Shown here: positions 8,813 through 18,138 of the stretch, in pieces
Position numbering within the stretch: the stretch's first letter is position 1
Layout: every line of letters begins with the position of its first letter
DNA from: CALKYB01 sp964510575
GTDB lineage: Bacteria > Bdellovibrionota_C > UBA2361 > SZUA-149 > CALKYB01
Direction of reading: 5' to 3'
NCBI GenBank assembly: GCA_964510575.1
Contig: CAZECN010000032.1
Span: forward strand, 1-29,615
Length of the DNA stretch: 29,615 bases
Notes under the pieces: generated by a model
The model's database searches: none
What the model was told of the DNA's origin: nothing
Seen by the model: the letters and a program-made list of their open reading frames with translations, nothing else
Program-made: the position numbers and the translations under genes

Positions 8813-9418
8813 ATGCCAAATAATCTGGTCAAACTTAAAAACCACGTAAAGAAACTTCATGACTGTAAGGCCTGTCCTAAAATGATAGGCCCTGTCGTAA
8901 GTGGACCTGCGATACTTTCAAAAGTGATATTAGTGGGTCAGGCTCCAGGACCTAGAGAAGGAGAGTTTGGTAAGCCATTTGCTTGGACTGCCGGAAAGAC
9001 TCTTTTCAAATGGATGGATGAGTGCGGACAAAGTGAAGAAAGTTTCAGGGAAAAGGTTTACATGGCAGCAGTATGTAGATGTTTTCCTGGGAAAAATCCT
9101 AAGGGTGGTGACCGAGTTCCTAACGAAACAGAAATTCTAAACTGCTCAAGTTGGTTTGAAAAAGAGTGTTCACTACTAGAGCCTGGATTAATTATTCCGG
9201 TAGGTAAACTAGCTATCAATCAATTTCTAAGCTTCAAGAAACTAACTGAAGTAGTTGGAAGTTCGCATCAAGTAAAACTCAAACACGGCACGGTTGACTT
9301 AATTCCTCTACCTCACCCCTCCGGAGCCTCCACCTGGCACAGAACAGAACCGGGAATTGGTCTTCTTAAGAAGGCTCTTGGCTTAGTAAAAAAGCATCCT
9401 TGCTGGAAAAACCTTTAA
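8813..9418 (+). CDS. Uracil-DNA glycosylase superfamily protein, Fe-S type
   Basis: 201 residues. Motif 1 is GQAPGPREGEFGKPFAWTAG (42-61), and the catalytic-loop counterpart is LPHPSGAS (166-173). Cysteines at 18 and 21 (CKAC), 90 (VCRCFPG) and 111 match the four-cysteine pattern that holds a 4Fe-4S cluster in family 4/5 uracil-DNA glycosylases. These excise uracil or related damaged bases. The motif 1 form (GQAPGPRE..., with Trp at 58) differs from the textbook family 4 GEAPGxxED, so this is a divergent subgroup and base specificity is not certain. The ATG has no clear ribosome site. It ends 23 bases from the convergent DUF1015 gene with no obvious terminator between them. Confidence 0.85.
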   Translation: MPNNLVKLKNHVKKLHDCKACPKMIGPVVSGPAILSKVILVGQAPGPREGEFGKPFAWTAGKTLFKWMDECGQSEESFREKVYMAAVCRCFPGKNPKGGDRVPNETEILNCSSWFEKECSLLEPGLIIPVGKLAINQFLSFKKLTEVVGSSHQVKLKHGTVDLIPLPHPSGASTWHRTEPGIGLLKKALGLVKKHPCWKNL

Positions 9419-9441
9419 GTCTAAAATAGATTAATTAGCTA

Positions 9442-10668
9442 TTATCCAAAAACATGAGTAGCAACTCCAGATCTAAGCTTAGGCTCAAACCATGTCGACT
9501 TTGGAGGCATTGTCTTTCCGGAATCAGCTACACTCAGTAGGTCTGCAACAGTTACGGGGTAAAGAGAAAAAGCCACTTGAGCCTTCCCAGAATCAACCAA
9601 TCTCTCTAACTCTTCCGTTCCTCGAATTCCACCAATAAAACTAACATTAGAACTAGTGCGAGGATCTTCAACTGCTAAAAGAGGGGCCAACACCCTATCC
9701 TGAAGAATACTGCAATCCAAGGATGTAACTGGGTCATCTGAAATTTTTTCCAAGGGACTCAGAGAGTACCAGTCATCTGCCAAATACATACAAAACTCAC
9801 CTTTACCAGAAGGCTCCTTCTTCCCATTTTTTTCGATGTTCATCACATCAGACAAAGCAGAAAGAAAAGACTGAGCTCCGTCACTAGGGATTTTTTTAAC
9901 CACTCTATTATAGGCTAAAATATTTAACTCAGATTCTGGGAAAAGGACTGATAGAAAGAAATTATAGGCCTCACCACCACTATGTTTTGAATTTTCTTTT
10001 TGAAAACTATCTCGACAAAGTCTCGAGCTTTCAACTCGATGATGACCGTCAGCGATATAGCTAGCCGGCACAGAGGAGAAATGCTCTCTTAATTTTTCTC
10101 CGTCCTCTAAAACTTGCCATACCGTGTGAGCCACTCCATCTTCAGCGACAAAATCAAATATTGGATCATTCTTCACTGTTCGATTTAAAATTTCCGTGAC
10201 GCCATCATGTTCACGAAAAGTGAGTAAGGCGGGGCCAGTGTGAGCCTGAAGCTCAATCATATGACGAGTTCTATCCTCCAACTTCTCTGGCCTAGTTTTT
10301 TCGTGAATCTTAACTAAGCCCTGATCGTAATCCGTCACAGAACTAAGGGCGACAACGCCTGTCTGCTGGTGAGAGCCTGCCTTGATTCGATAGACGTAAA
10401 AAGAAGCTTCATCTTCTCTGACTAATGTTCCGTTTTCTTCTAAGCTACGTAAATTCTCCACTGCTTTTGTATATACAGAAGAATCATAAGGACTTACTGA
10501 ATTTTCAAAATCAATGTCACTTCGAATAACTCTCAAGAAGCTACTGCTATTTTTCCCAGCCAACTCTCGCGCTTCATCGCGATTAACCACATCATAGGGC
10601 ACAGAAGCCACATCTTTGGCCGTTTTCTCCGTTGGTCGTAGTGCAGAAAAAGGTCTTACCTGAACCAT
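9442..10668 (-). CDS. DUF1015 family protein
   Basis: 408 residues, the normal length for DUF1015. It starts MVQVRPFSALRPT, with the family's typical VASVPYDVVNRDEA just after (about 21-35). The central motif ADGHHRVESS (about 206-215) is the family hallmark and resembles the DGHHR-type nucleotide site of the ParB/Srx fold. On that basis a nucleotide-dependent kinase or hydrolase activity is possible, but it is not established for this protein. GGGAG about 9 nt before the ATG supports the start. It lies 32 bases downstream of pgl on the same strand, probably as an operon. Confidence 0.88.
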   Translation of the reverse strand: MVQVRPFSALRPTEKTAKDVASVPYDVVNRDEARELAGKNSSSFLRVIRSDIDFENSVSPYDSSVYTKAVENLRSLEENGTLVREDEASFYVYRIKAGSHQQTGVVALSSVTDYDQGLVKIHEKTRPEKLEDRTRHMIELQAHTGPALLTFREHDGVTEILNRTVKNDPIFDFVAEDGVAHTVWQVLEDGEKLREHFSSVPASYIADGHHRVESSRLCRDSFQKENSKHSGGEAYNFFLSVLFPESELNILAYNRVVKKIPSDGAQSFLSALSDVMNIEKNGKKEPSGKGEFCMYLADDWYSLSPLEKISDDPVTSLDCSILQDRVLAPLLAVEDPRTSSNVSFIGGIRGTEELERLVDSGKAQVAFSLYPVTVADLLSVADSGKTMPPKSTWFEPKLRSGVATHVFG

Positions 10669-10700
10669 TTTAAAGATCTCCCTGGGCTTCTACAGTCTAT

Positions 10701-11405
10701 CTAAGCTAAATTCACTAGGCAGTTTAAATTTCCCTGGCCAAAAAACAACTTGGCAGGACAATCATCAATATCCAATTCAGGATTATTAAAATTATCCCAA
10801 GCTTGTCTCTTGGCAGAGCCAGAGAAAATCAAAAAGACATGTTTCGCTCTTCTTAGTAAGTTTGGAGAAGCAGATATTCTTCTTGCTGGAGGTTTTGGAG
10901 AATCCTCCACCAGTAAAAAGTCTTGTTGATTAATTCCGGACTCCGACATCCCCGCCAAGCGGCTAGGAAAAAGAGATGCTACATGACCGTCTTCACCGAC
11001 TCCTAAAAATGCAACCAAAAGTTCTTTACCGTTTGCATGAAGAGCATCTTGATAAAGCTCTACCAAACTCTCAGCATCACAATTTTCCTTAAGTGCGGGA
11101 TGGCTCTGTTTTGAGGAAATTAGACTCTTCTCTCTTAAGGGCTCCAAAAGCTCCTTCTCTAACTGAAGAAAATTGGATTCGGTACTGCCAACAGAAACCA
11201 ATCGTTCATCAACTAAAAAGAATTGTAATTTTTTCCAGTTTTCACTGGAGATAGAATCGGGGTTTTCTAGCAACTGCTCATACAGTGGTCGTATACTTCT
11301 TCCACCACAGAAACCTAAGGCTCCGCTCGAACCCTTAGCAAGTTCAGACTCAATAATAGAGACCAGTTCAGAAAAAAGCTGTTGATAATTATCTAAGATT
11401 TTCAC
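10701..11405 (-). CDS. pgl: 6-phosphogluconolactonase
   Basis: 234 residues of the DevB/Pgl (glucosamine-6-phosphate isomerase-like) family. Visible motifs are a Gly-rich phosphate loop GFCGGRSIRPLYEQL (about 32-46), FLVDERLV (about 63-70), and the signature FLGVGEDGHVASLFPS (about 133-148) containing the catalytic His. The enzyme hydrolyses 6-phosphogluconolactone in the oxidative pentose phosphate pathway. No zwf or gnd gene is adjacent. It is the first gene of a short minus-strand unit with the DUF1015 gene, and a divergent membrane protease gene begins 114 bases away. Confidence 0.9.
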   Translation of the reverse strand: MKILDNYQQLFSELVSIIESELAKGSSGALGFCGGRSIRPLYEQLLENPDSISSENWKKLQFFLVDERLVSVGSTESNFLQLEKELLEPLREKSLISSKQSHPALKENCDAESLVELYQDALHANGKELLVAFLGVGEDGHVASLFPSRLAGMSESGINQQDFLLVEDSPKPPARRISASPNLLRRAKHVFLIFSGSAKRQAWDNFNNPELDIDDCPAKLFFGQGNLNCLVNLA

Positions 11406-11519
11406 CCCTTGAACTTACAAAAGGCGTTGTTAGCTTGCAAGCCTCGGTAGCTACTTGCCAATCCTGTCATAGCAATAGTATTTTCAATAGCGAGAGATTA
11501 GCTCTTCTTTGTTTTCATT

Positions 11520-12986
11520 TTGCCCATAACAGGATCTCCCTTGGCAGCCTCAACTTCCAGTAACAACCCTCTTAGAAACATCGTCTTTTACACCCTGACG
11601 ATATTAACCCTTCTTTTGACAATCGTAAACGCTTGGGGGGTATTGGATTTTATCAACGTAGCTCCAAAGAAAGGTAGCTCCAAAATCTTAAAACAACCTT
11701 CCGACATGGACGCTCAGCTTTTAGAGAAGCAGGCAAAAATTGTAATCGGAGGTATCAATTTTTTTAATAAGAACTCCATCAATCAAGACCCTACTCAAAT
11801 GAAGGGAATGGCTAACTTGATTCAATCTCAATATTTAGAGGGAATGTTTAGTAAGGAAGCTCTACCTGAGGGAATTTTTGCCAAAATGGGCAGAGCATCT
11901 CTTCGTAGCAGGGTGGTGCTAAGAAATTGGTTTGCCTTGGATCAAGATAAAGCTTTAGAGGAGCTTAAGCTGAGACAGGATAAAAATGCACAACCTGTTG
12001 ACCAATTGTTAATAGAAAGTATTGAGAATCCTACTAAAATTTTTACTGAAGAAGAGCGAAAGTTAGTTCAAGAGAAGATGAAATGGATGGGTAATCTTTA
12101 TCTTCAAAAGAACTTTAAAGCTGGAAATAGCAGCCCTGAATTCGAAGAAAGCCTAAATAAGGGATTCACTAAATTTGTCATTGGAGCCGCATTTCTAAGT
12201 ATATTTGCACTCAGTTCCGTTACTATTTTCTCGATTTCAGTCTTTCAATACCTCAGGGACAAATTCAATGCTCGTTTCGTACCTCTCAATAATTCTGCTC
12301 ATCTTTTAGAGATTTTCTGTGTCTATATGGCAATAATGTTGTCCGGCTCATTGATCGTTAAACTTCTGGTAGTTCATCTGGGCCTAAAGCCCGACCTAAA
12401 GATACAGGTGCCAATCATTGTAAGCTCTCTGCTCGCTATATTCTTTCCTCTTCTTTCTGGAATGAATTTCAAAACAATTCGAGAAGATCTGGGACTAACC
12501 CTGGACGGCTGGGGCAAAGCCCTAAGAGATGCTACCACCACTCCCTTGCTCTATGTTGGAATATGGACTCCCTTTTTCATAGTTCTTTTAATTTATGCCT
12601 CAATCCTATCGGCTTTAAAACTCGACATTAGCCAAGGCGGACATCCAATTGTACCAATACTTACCCAGGCCCCTGACAATTTTAAGATAGCTCTAATATT
12701 CTTTCTGGCAGTTGTATGCGCTCCAATCATCGAAGAAATTATGTTTCGGGGTGCGCTATACGGATGGCTTAGAACTAGATCTTCAGCAGCGGCTTCAGTC
12801 GTGATTTCTTCACTGATATTCGCTGCAGTTCATCCCCAAGGTCCAATTGGAATGGTACCGCTGACAATGATTGGAATGTTTTTAGCAGTTCTTCGGGAAT
12901 GGAGAGGTGGTTTACTGGCGCCAATGATTGCACACGCCTGCGTAAACTGCGGAACGCTAGTTATGGTGCTATTTATTTTTAGGTAA
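11520..12986 (+). CDS. CPBP (Abi) family intramembrane metalloprotease
   Basis: 488 residues. A membrane helix sits near the N-terminus (about 20-45), followed by a long soluble Lys/Glu-rich segment (~60-215). Several membrane helices (~220-488) then carry the CPBP core: glutamates E405/E406 and R410 in IIEEIMFRGALYG, H438 in AAVHPQG, and the closing H472-x3-N476. These match the Rce1/CPBP active-site pattern, so the protein is probably an active membrane protease. Substrates are unknown. The start is a TTG without a good ribosome site, but it must lie ahead of the first helix and no ATG is available there. It converges with the next gene, the two stops lying 10 bases apart. Confidence 0.85.
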   Translation: MPITGSPLAASTSSNNPLRNIVFYTLTILTLLLTIVNAWGVLDFINVAPKKGSSKILKQPSDMDAQLLEKQAKIVIGGINFFNKNSINQDPTQMKGMANLIQSQYLEGMFSKEALPEGIFAKMGRASLRSRVVLRNWFALDQDKALEELKLRQDKNAQPVDQLLIESIENPTKIFTEEERKLVQEKMKWMGNLYLQKNFKAGNSSPEFEESLNKGFTKFVIGAAFLSIFALSSVTIFSISVFQYLRDKFNARFVPLNNSAHLLEIFCVYMAIMLSGSLIVKLLVVHLGLKPDLKIQVPIIVSSLLAIFFPLLSGMNFKTIREDLGLTLDGWGKALRDATTTPLLYVGIWTPFFIVLLIYASILSALKLDISQGGHPIVPILTQAPDNFKIALIFFLAVVCAPIIEEIMFRGALYGWLRTRSSAAASVVISSLIFAAVHPQGPIGMVPLTMIGMFLAVLREWRGGLLAPMIAHACVNCGTLVMVLFIFR

Positions 12987-12996
12987 GGATTGTCGC

Positions 12997-13242
12997 CTAG
13001 CTAAGTCTGTCCAACTCAACATGATCTGCCAGGTGAGGTATGTTTCCTGCCCTGTAAAGCTGGTCTAGCAAAAAGCGATCGTCAAAAATGGCATCGATAT
13101 GACGTATTCTGTCCACTTTGCTTAAATTCTGATGACTCTCACTTCCGCGAAAGATAACTGCGGATTCTAGCAAGGCTTGAGCTAGGGCCAGAAGATCTTC
13201 TTCCTCAGCATAACACAATTGAGTAACTGGTTTTTCAAACAT
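12997..13242 (-). CDS. Small protein of unknown function (81 aa)
   Basis: I do not recognise this protein. It is acidic and soluble, predicted mostly helical, with the opening MFEKPVTQLCYAEEEDLLA and an Asp/Arg-rich middle (KVDRIRHIDAIFDDRF). No membrane segment or signal peptide is seen. GAGGT lies 7 nt before the ATG, a good ribosome site that argues for a real gene. It stands alone, converging on the CPBP protease gene and diverging from the mannosyltransferase gene. Confidence 0.65.
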   Translation of the reverse strand: MFEKPVTQLCYAEEEDLLALAQALLESAVIFRGSESHQNLSKVDRIRHIDAIFDDRFLLDQLYRAGNIPHLADHVELDRLS

Positions 13243-13398
13243 ATCTCTACCTCGGCTTACCTACTCTTCCACCCAAACCACAGCTTCAAGAGGATAAGTG
13301 TTCCACGGGTTTTCCAATCCTTGCAATATGGAAAAATTAGTTATCAAATAGATTATTATCACCTATGCATCCTAGTTCCATTCTAGACTTCAACAAAA

Positions 13399-14562
13399 AT
13401 GAATTTAAGTAACAAAAACCTAGCTGAGGAAAGTTTCACCAATAGTTTTAAATCAGCACTAGTGCCGTTTTTACTTTCCAGACTTCTTTTGATTTTGGTT
13501 TTTCTTTTTGGAACATCCTTTATCCTCCTTGAGCACCAAGACGACTCAGTTCTCAGACCTCAAGTTCGTATTAGCAATCTGACTAAAACTATTAGCAACC
13601 TTGATAAGAATATAATCGTTGGAGATGCTGGCTGGTATCTAGGAATTATCAAACGAGGCTATTCAACTGAAACTGAAATCACTGATGTTCAACGTAATTG
13701 GGCTTTTTTTCCTCTCTTCCCGGCTACCTGGAAACTAACAGCCAAAATATCTGGAGAATATGTTTACTCGGGTTTGTTCCTCAGCAATATTTTTCTATTT
13801 TTCTCCCTAGCACTTCTACATCGCTTACTTAGACACTCCGAGTTGAGCCCTGAAATAGCTAGACTCTCACTATGGTTGCTCTGCTTTTTTCCAACCAGTT
13901 ATTTCTTAAGCCTACCCTTAACTGAATCTTTATTTCTTTTCTTAGTAGTATGTTCAGCGCTGCTAGTGAGAACTGGACAACCTTTTTTTGCAGCAATAGT
14001 TTTTGCTCTAGCCACTGGCACAAGACCAACTGGGCTTCTTATGGCTCCAGCTTTTCTTTTTTATTTATTTCAAAACGGCTACAAACCTATTCAGTCGATG
14101 CTTCTATCCGTCACGATAGCTCCGCTAGGAATAGTTCTCTACTCAGCCTACCTTTACTCTTTGACTGGGAACCCCTTGGCTTGGATGGAAATTCAAAAAG
14201 CTTGGAGACCTGGGGGTTTCCCTGACATAGATTTGGCTAACCCGATACTTCTTACTGACTGGAACTTTGTTTCTCTAAATATTATAGCTGGGCTTTTATC
14301 TTTAGCCGCTGGACTGGCTTTCCTTAAAAACAGAAACTTAGCTGCTGCTTTATTGGTTACGATTCCAGTAGCTGCAAGCCTTTGGACTGGCAGTACCTTG
14401 TCACTGGCTCGTCATGCGCTAAACCTATTTCCAATTTTTCCATTGCTGGCTGCGATAAGCGTTGGCAGGAACTTAGAAAGAGTTCTTCTTACAATTTTTA
14501 GTGTTGGACTTGGAATTATGACTCTCTTATTTTCTCTGAAAGCCACATCGGCGTTGACCTAA
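13399..14562 (+). CDS. PIG-V-like GT-C mannosyltransferase
   Basis: 387 residues with about nine to ten membrane segments. The pattern D76-AGWYLGIIKRGY (76-88) followed by NWAFFPLFP is that of the PIG-V/Gpi18-like family, in which the Asp is needed for transfer from a dolichol- or polyprenyl-phosphate sugar. Later it has PLTESLF and TRPTGLLMAPAF, also typical. In bacteria such enzymes decorate lipids or glycans on the outer face of the membrane. The substrate is unknown here. No strong ribosome site precedes the ATG. It converges with a GT2 glycosyltransferase gene, and a small inverted repeat (TTGACC 14554-14559 / GGTCAA 14570-14575) spans its stop. Confidence 0.8.
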   Translation: MNLSNKNLAEESFTNSFKSALVPFLLSRLLLILVFLFGTSFILLEHQDDSVLRPQVRISNLTKTISNLDKNIIVGDAGWYLGIIKRGYSTETEITDVQRNWAFFPLFPATWKLTAKISGEYVYSGLFLSNIFLFFSLALLHRLLRHSELSPEIARLSLWLLCFFPTSYFLSLPLTESLFLFLVVCSALLVRTGQPFFAAIVFALATGTRPTGLLMAPAFLFYLFQNGYKPIQSMLLSVTIAPLGIVLYSAYLYSLTGNPLAWMEIQKAWRPGGFPDIDLANPILLTDWNFVSLNIIAGLLSLAAGLAFLKNRNLAAALLVTIPVAASLWTGSTLSLARHALNLFPIFPLLAAISVGRNLERVLLTIFSVGLGIMTLLFSLKATSALT

Positions 14563-14586
14563 AGACGTCGGTCAAGGGGAGTGATA

Positions 14587-15564
14587 CTAAATCCTACGGC
14601 CACCTCGACAAAGAAGAAAATCTAGATTAGCTCTGGCATGGGCTTTGAAAATTTCCTTTTCGGAAAAACTACTTGCACTATAAAAAGCCTTTAAAGCTCT
14701 AGGTAATTTTTTAAAGGCAGAATCTAAGACTAGGGACAAACGCCCCCCGAGCGAAGATTGTCTAAACCAGAATTTAAGTTGGTTACGATTATAGTAGTAG
14801 GTGTGAAAAACCGAAGCTGTCTTAGAATCGTCCGTGGCGTGCCAGACGACAGCATTAGGATCTACGGCAAGGGTGAGTCCCTTCTTGTTCATTTCGGCAC
14901 ACCAGTCTGTTTCTTCGAAGTACATAAAGTAGTCTTCAGGCATAAAGCCTACTTTTTCAATTAATTCAGGTCGAAAGAACATTGAACATCCTGGAATATA
15001 ATCGCAAACCTCAGGGTTGGAGGGTTCCGCGGCAGGGTTATAGCTTTCGCCGTAGGATCTCATAGCAACTTCTTGCTGCGCTAAGTCTATTTCTCCTCCT
15101 CGACACCAAACGGTGGCATTTTCTCGAGGCATTCCAGAGCAAACTAAATTACCCCAGCAATCAACTTGAGGATTCTTCCCTGCAACACTCAGTAGAGAAG
15201 AGAGGGCTTCTGGCTCTACTACGGTATCGGCATTAAGTAGCCAGATAAAATCCGGTTGCCAAACTAAAGCTTTTCGCATGCCGAGGTTATTTCCAGCGGC
15301 AAAGCCTGCGTTTTCAACGTTTCTGATTAGGAATAGATCCTTTCTAGCTTCAAACTCTTTAAGCTGCTCTTGTTCTTCAACGCTTGAACAATTATCGACT
15401 AGAAAGATTTTGAAATTTTGGTGGGACAAAGTGTCTATTGACGAGAAAAGAGTCCTTAGGTCTTGGCTAGAGTTGTAAGAAACAATAACGATCGCCACCT
15501 TCCCTTCAAGGTTAGTAGGTTTGGGGGATACTATTGCCTGATTGTTGTTCAACAATTTATTCAA
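14587..15564 (-). CDS. GT2-family glycosyltransferase (rhamnosyltransferase-like)
   Basis: 325 residues. The GT-A core opens VAIVIVSYNSSQDL at about residue 24. It continues with FLVDNCSS and NAGFAAGNNLGMR, has the metal-binding LLNADTVVEPEA, and near 220 the catalytic-side FEETDWCAEMNKKG. This order is typical of WbbL/RfbF-like GT2 enzymes that add rhamnose or similar sugars to cell-surface polysaccharide. The TTG start has a poor ribosome site, and no better start exists before the core. It stands alone, directly after the type III secretion operon on the same strand and separated from it by 101 bases. Confidence 0.88.
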   Translation of the reverse strand: MNKLLNNNQAIVSPKPTNLEGKVAIVIVSYNSSQDLRTLFSSIDTLSHQNFKIFLVDNCSSVEEQEQLKEFEARKDLFLIRNVENAGFAAGNNLGMRKALVWQPDFIWLLNADTVVEPEALSSLLSVAGKNPQVDCWGNLVCSGMPRENATVWCRGGEIDLAQQEVAMRSYGESYNPAAEPSNPEVCDYIPGCSMFFRPELIEKVGFMPEDYFMYFEETDWCAEMNKKGLTLAVDPNAVVWHATDDSKTASVFHTYYYNRNQLKFWFRQSSLGGRLSLVLDSAFKKLPRALKAFYSASSFSEKEIFKAHARANLDFLLCRGGRRI

Positions 15565-15665
15565 ATAAGGATTCTTAACGTCTCTCTACTCTAAAGTAGC
15601 AAAAGCAAGAGCAAAAAACACTCCACATTGAATAAATTATTATCCTTTAGAGTTCCTACAATGAC

Positions 15666-16268
15666 TTAACGAAGTTCTGCTAATAACCTCAAGTTGTTGA
15701 CTATTCTGTCCTCTCGACCATCCGAAAGAAGGTTGGCTTGGAGTAGGAAGTCATAGGCTCTACGGTATTTCCCTGACTTAGCTAGCTCTAGAGCTTTGTT
15801 GTTAATAGCTCGATAGTTGTCTGGTTTTAGGGCGATTGCTTGCTCTAGAAATTTCTTTCCCTTGCTCACTTCGCCTCTATCTACCGCAACGAAAGCAATA
15901 TGTTGCCAAGCTTCAGAAAAATAAGGGTCAAGCTTCAAAGCTTGAATAAAGTGTTTTTCTGCTATCAGTTTATTGCCTAGCTTCCATTCAAGACAACCTT
16001 TTGCATCCAGAAACCTAGCCTCCTCTCCCACCATAGAAATAGCTAACTCTAAACTAGCTTCCATCTCTTCCAACGAGGCTGCATCTCCTTTTCCAAACAA
16101 CTCTATAGAATACTGGTAGAGTTCCTCTGCTTTATCTTTTAATGCCAACAAGTCTTGAGGACTAGCTGTCTTTTCTGGAAAAGGGGTACAAGCTACAAAA
16201 ACGAAATTAATTAGCAATAGTACAAAGAAAAAGGGTGGAAAAAGAAGATGACTAGTTCTAGACAGCAA
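15666..16268 (-). CDS. TPR-repeat lipoprotein, last gene of the T3SS operon
   Basis: 200 residues when started at the TTG used here. That start has AGGAGGT six bases upstream and overlaps the end of sctV by 11 bases. A longer frame reaching back to 16328 lacks such a site. It has a signal of hydrophobic residues 8-26 ending FVAC (Cys27), an acceptable though not ideal lipobox (Phe at -3). Three or so TPR units follow (~75-185), for example GNKLIAEKHFIQALKLDPYF and KGKKFLEQAIALKPDNYRAI. Small TPR lipoproteins serve as pilotins or scaffold factors in secretion systems. A pilotin or SctG-like role here is inference from operon position. Confidence 0.75.
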   Translation of the reverse strand: MLSRTSHLLFPPFFFVLLLINFVFVACTPFPEKTASPQDLLALKDKAEELYQYSIELFGKGDAASLEEMEASLELAISMVGEEARFLDAKGCLEWKLGNKLIAEKHFIQALKLDPYFSEAWQHIAFVAVDRGEVSKGKKFLEQAIALKPDNYRAINNKALELAKSGKYRRAYDFLLQANLLSDGREDRIVNNLRLLAELR

Positions 16269-18120
16269 TTTGTACCTCCTGGAGATTATTAAACTCAAGC
16301 TCCGGCAACAATTCATCAAAGGAAACAAATCTCAAATTGGGACAAACCATACCAAAAGTAAGAGCTAGCCAAGTTCTTAGTTTGGTAGAGCAGAGAACTG
16401 TCTTTACTGACGACTCTTCGAGCTTTTTGAGCTCTTCCAAAAATCTACCTTGTAACCTTTGATATTCTGGACCAGAGGAGGAGCCTATTCTCTCAAAGCT
16501 TTGTTCCAAACCTTCGGAAAAGTAGGCGGTTGCCAAACTAGGATCTAAATCCTTACAAATCTCTGCCTTAAGCGATTGCCTCACCCATTCAACTAAACTG
16601 GGCATACTCGCGCCTTCACCTACCTTTCCACTTGAAAGGTAGCAATACTCTGACATTGCTTGAAGGATGCACTGAAGATTTCGAATACTGACCTCCTCAT
16701 CCACCAAATCCCTTAATAATCTTGTTACTGTAGTTACTGATATTTGATCTGGAACTAAACTATTAACCAGGCTTTCTGACACCGTAGAGTGGACATCGAA
16801 AAGCATTCGAGTACTGTTATCATCAATTAGCTTTGATAAATTCAACCTAAGATAAACTTCAAACTTATTCGCCACTTCGGAACTGAGACAGGTTCCTGAT
16901 TCAGCCAAACTTACTAGTCCACAAGGCCGACAACCAGCAATCACGATTTCAGCTACAAGACCACTAGTAATGGTATCGGATAAAATCTGAGGATTTGGAA
17001 CAAGAACGCCAGTTTCTTGAAAAATCTGCTGTCGAATTTTCTGGACTAGGGCATCTAGTTTATTTTCTTGTCTAAGAGTGTTGATCCCCTCTCGACTGAA
17101 TTGAAAACTAAGGCCTGAAAATACCTGAGGAGAAAATACTACATTTTCTAAAGCTGTAGGTCTCTTTTCATTAAGCTTTTTTAGTTTAAATGCTACGACA
17201 ATTAGAATTGCCGAAGAGAGAAAAAAGGCGATCTTGGGCATACCAGGAACTATTCCAATAAGAGCTAAAACAGTTCCCGTTACCATTACAGCTTGAGGCT
17301 CACTAGTCAGCTGGGCTATCATTTCTCTGCCAACAAAAGAGTGGTTTTGGCTAGATACTCTAGTAACAGCTATGCCAGCAGCAACTGCGATCAATAAAGC
17401 AGGTATCTGTGATACCAATCCATCTCCAATAGAATAAAAGGCAAACTGACCTGCTGATTCTAGAGCACCTAAGTTATGGAAAGTCATTCCAACAATTGTC
17501 CCGGCAATAATATTGACTGATGTAATTAGTAACCCTGCTACAGCATCCCCTTTAACGAATCTCATTGCTCCATCTAAGGAACCATAAAGTCTGGATTCGG
17601 TCTGCAGATCAAAGCGCCGGGCACCAGCATCAGCAGGACCAATTATTCCCGATCTCAAATCAGCATCAATTGCCATTTGCTTGCCTGGTAAAGCATCAAG
17701 AGAAAATCTTGCAGAAACCTCAGCTACTCGCTCTGCTCCCTTAGCTATAACTACGAATTGAACAACGGTAATAATTAAAAAAATAACCACTCCAACCACT
17801 AGGTTTCCCTGAACGACAAAGCCACTAAAAGCGGATATCACACCTGGAGCGGTTCCAGTCGACAGAATGTATCTTGTAGTAGAAATATTTAGAGCCAGCC
17901 GAACCAAGGTGGCTAACAGCAAAATCGTCGGCAAAGAAGTAAAGGACTCTGGGCGAGACAAGTAAACAATTGAAACCAACAACAAGACCGCAAAGGTAAT
18001 ATTGCCGGTCAACATAAAGTCTAGCAAAACTCCAGGCAAGGGTAGAATCATCATGCCCAAAACAAGAACTAGTGCAAGAGGTAACAAAATGTCTTGTTTA
18101 TTTGCTTTTAGCTCAGTCAT
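16258..18120 (-). CDS. sctV: Type III secretion export gate protein SctV (FlhA/FHIPEP family)
   Basis: 620 residues. About eight membrane helices occupy 1-315 with the FHIPEP signature RLALNISTTRYIL (74-86). The conserved cytoplasmic loop covers 139-192 (LDALPGKQMAIDADL, GSLDGAMRFVKGDA) and is followed by IGDGLVSQIPALLIAVAAG. The DGAMRFVKGDA wording and the VGMTFH that follows are closer to SctV of non-flagellar T3SS than to FlhA. The cytoplasmic domain (~320-620) forms the nonameric ring that sorts export substrates. At about 300 residues it is a little shorter than usual. The ATG lacks a clear ribosome site, and a strong stem-loop sits just ahead of it. Confidence 0.93.
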   Translation of the reverse strand: MTELKANKQDILLPLALVLVLGMMILPLPGVLLDFMLTGNITFAVLLLVSIVYLSRPESFTSLPTILLLATLVRLALNISTTRYILSTGTAPGVISAFSGFVVQGNLVVGVVIFLIITVVQFVVIAKGAERVAEVSARFSLDALPGKQMAIDADLRSGIIGPADAGARRFDLQTESRLYGSLDGAMRFVKGDAVAGLLITSVNIIAGTIVGMTFHNLGALESAGQFAFYSIGDGLVSQIPALLIAVAAGIAVTRVSSQNHSFVGREMIAQLTSEPQAVMVTGTVLALIGIVPGMPKIAFFLSSAILIVVAFKLKKLNEKRPTALENVVFSPQVFSGLSFQFSREGINTLRQENKLDALVQKIRQQIFQETGVLVPNPQILSDTITSGLVAEIVIAGCRPCGLVSLAESGTCLSSEVANKFEVYLRLNLSKLIDDNSTRMLFDVHSTVSESLVNSLVPDQISVTTVTRLLRDLVDEEVSIRNLQCILQAMSEYCYLSSGKVGEGASMPSLVEWVRQSLKAEICKDLDPSLATAYFSEGLEQSFERIGSSSGPEYQRLQGRFLEELKKLEESSVKTVLCSTKLRTWLALTFGMVCPNLRFVSFDELLPELEFNNLQEVQIAV

Positions 18121-18138
18121 AGCTTGTTAAGAAAAAGA

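Noticed and set aside
16258..18120. Calling the FHIPEP protein flagellar FlhA
   Set aside because: The central motif wording (DGAMRFVKGDA, VGMT) and the neighbouring SctJ lipoprotein fit SctV of a non-flagellar system better.
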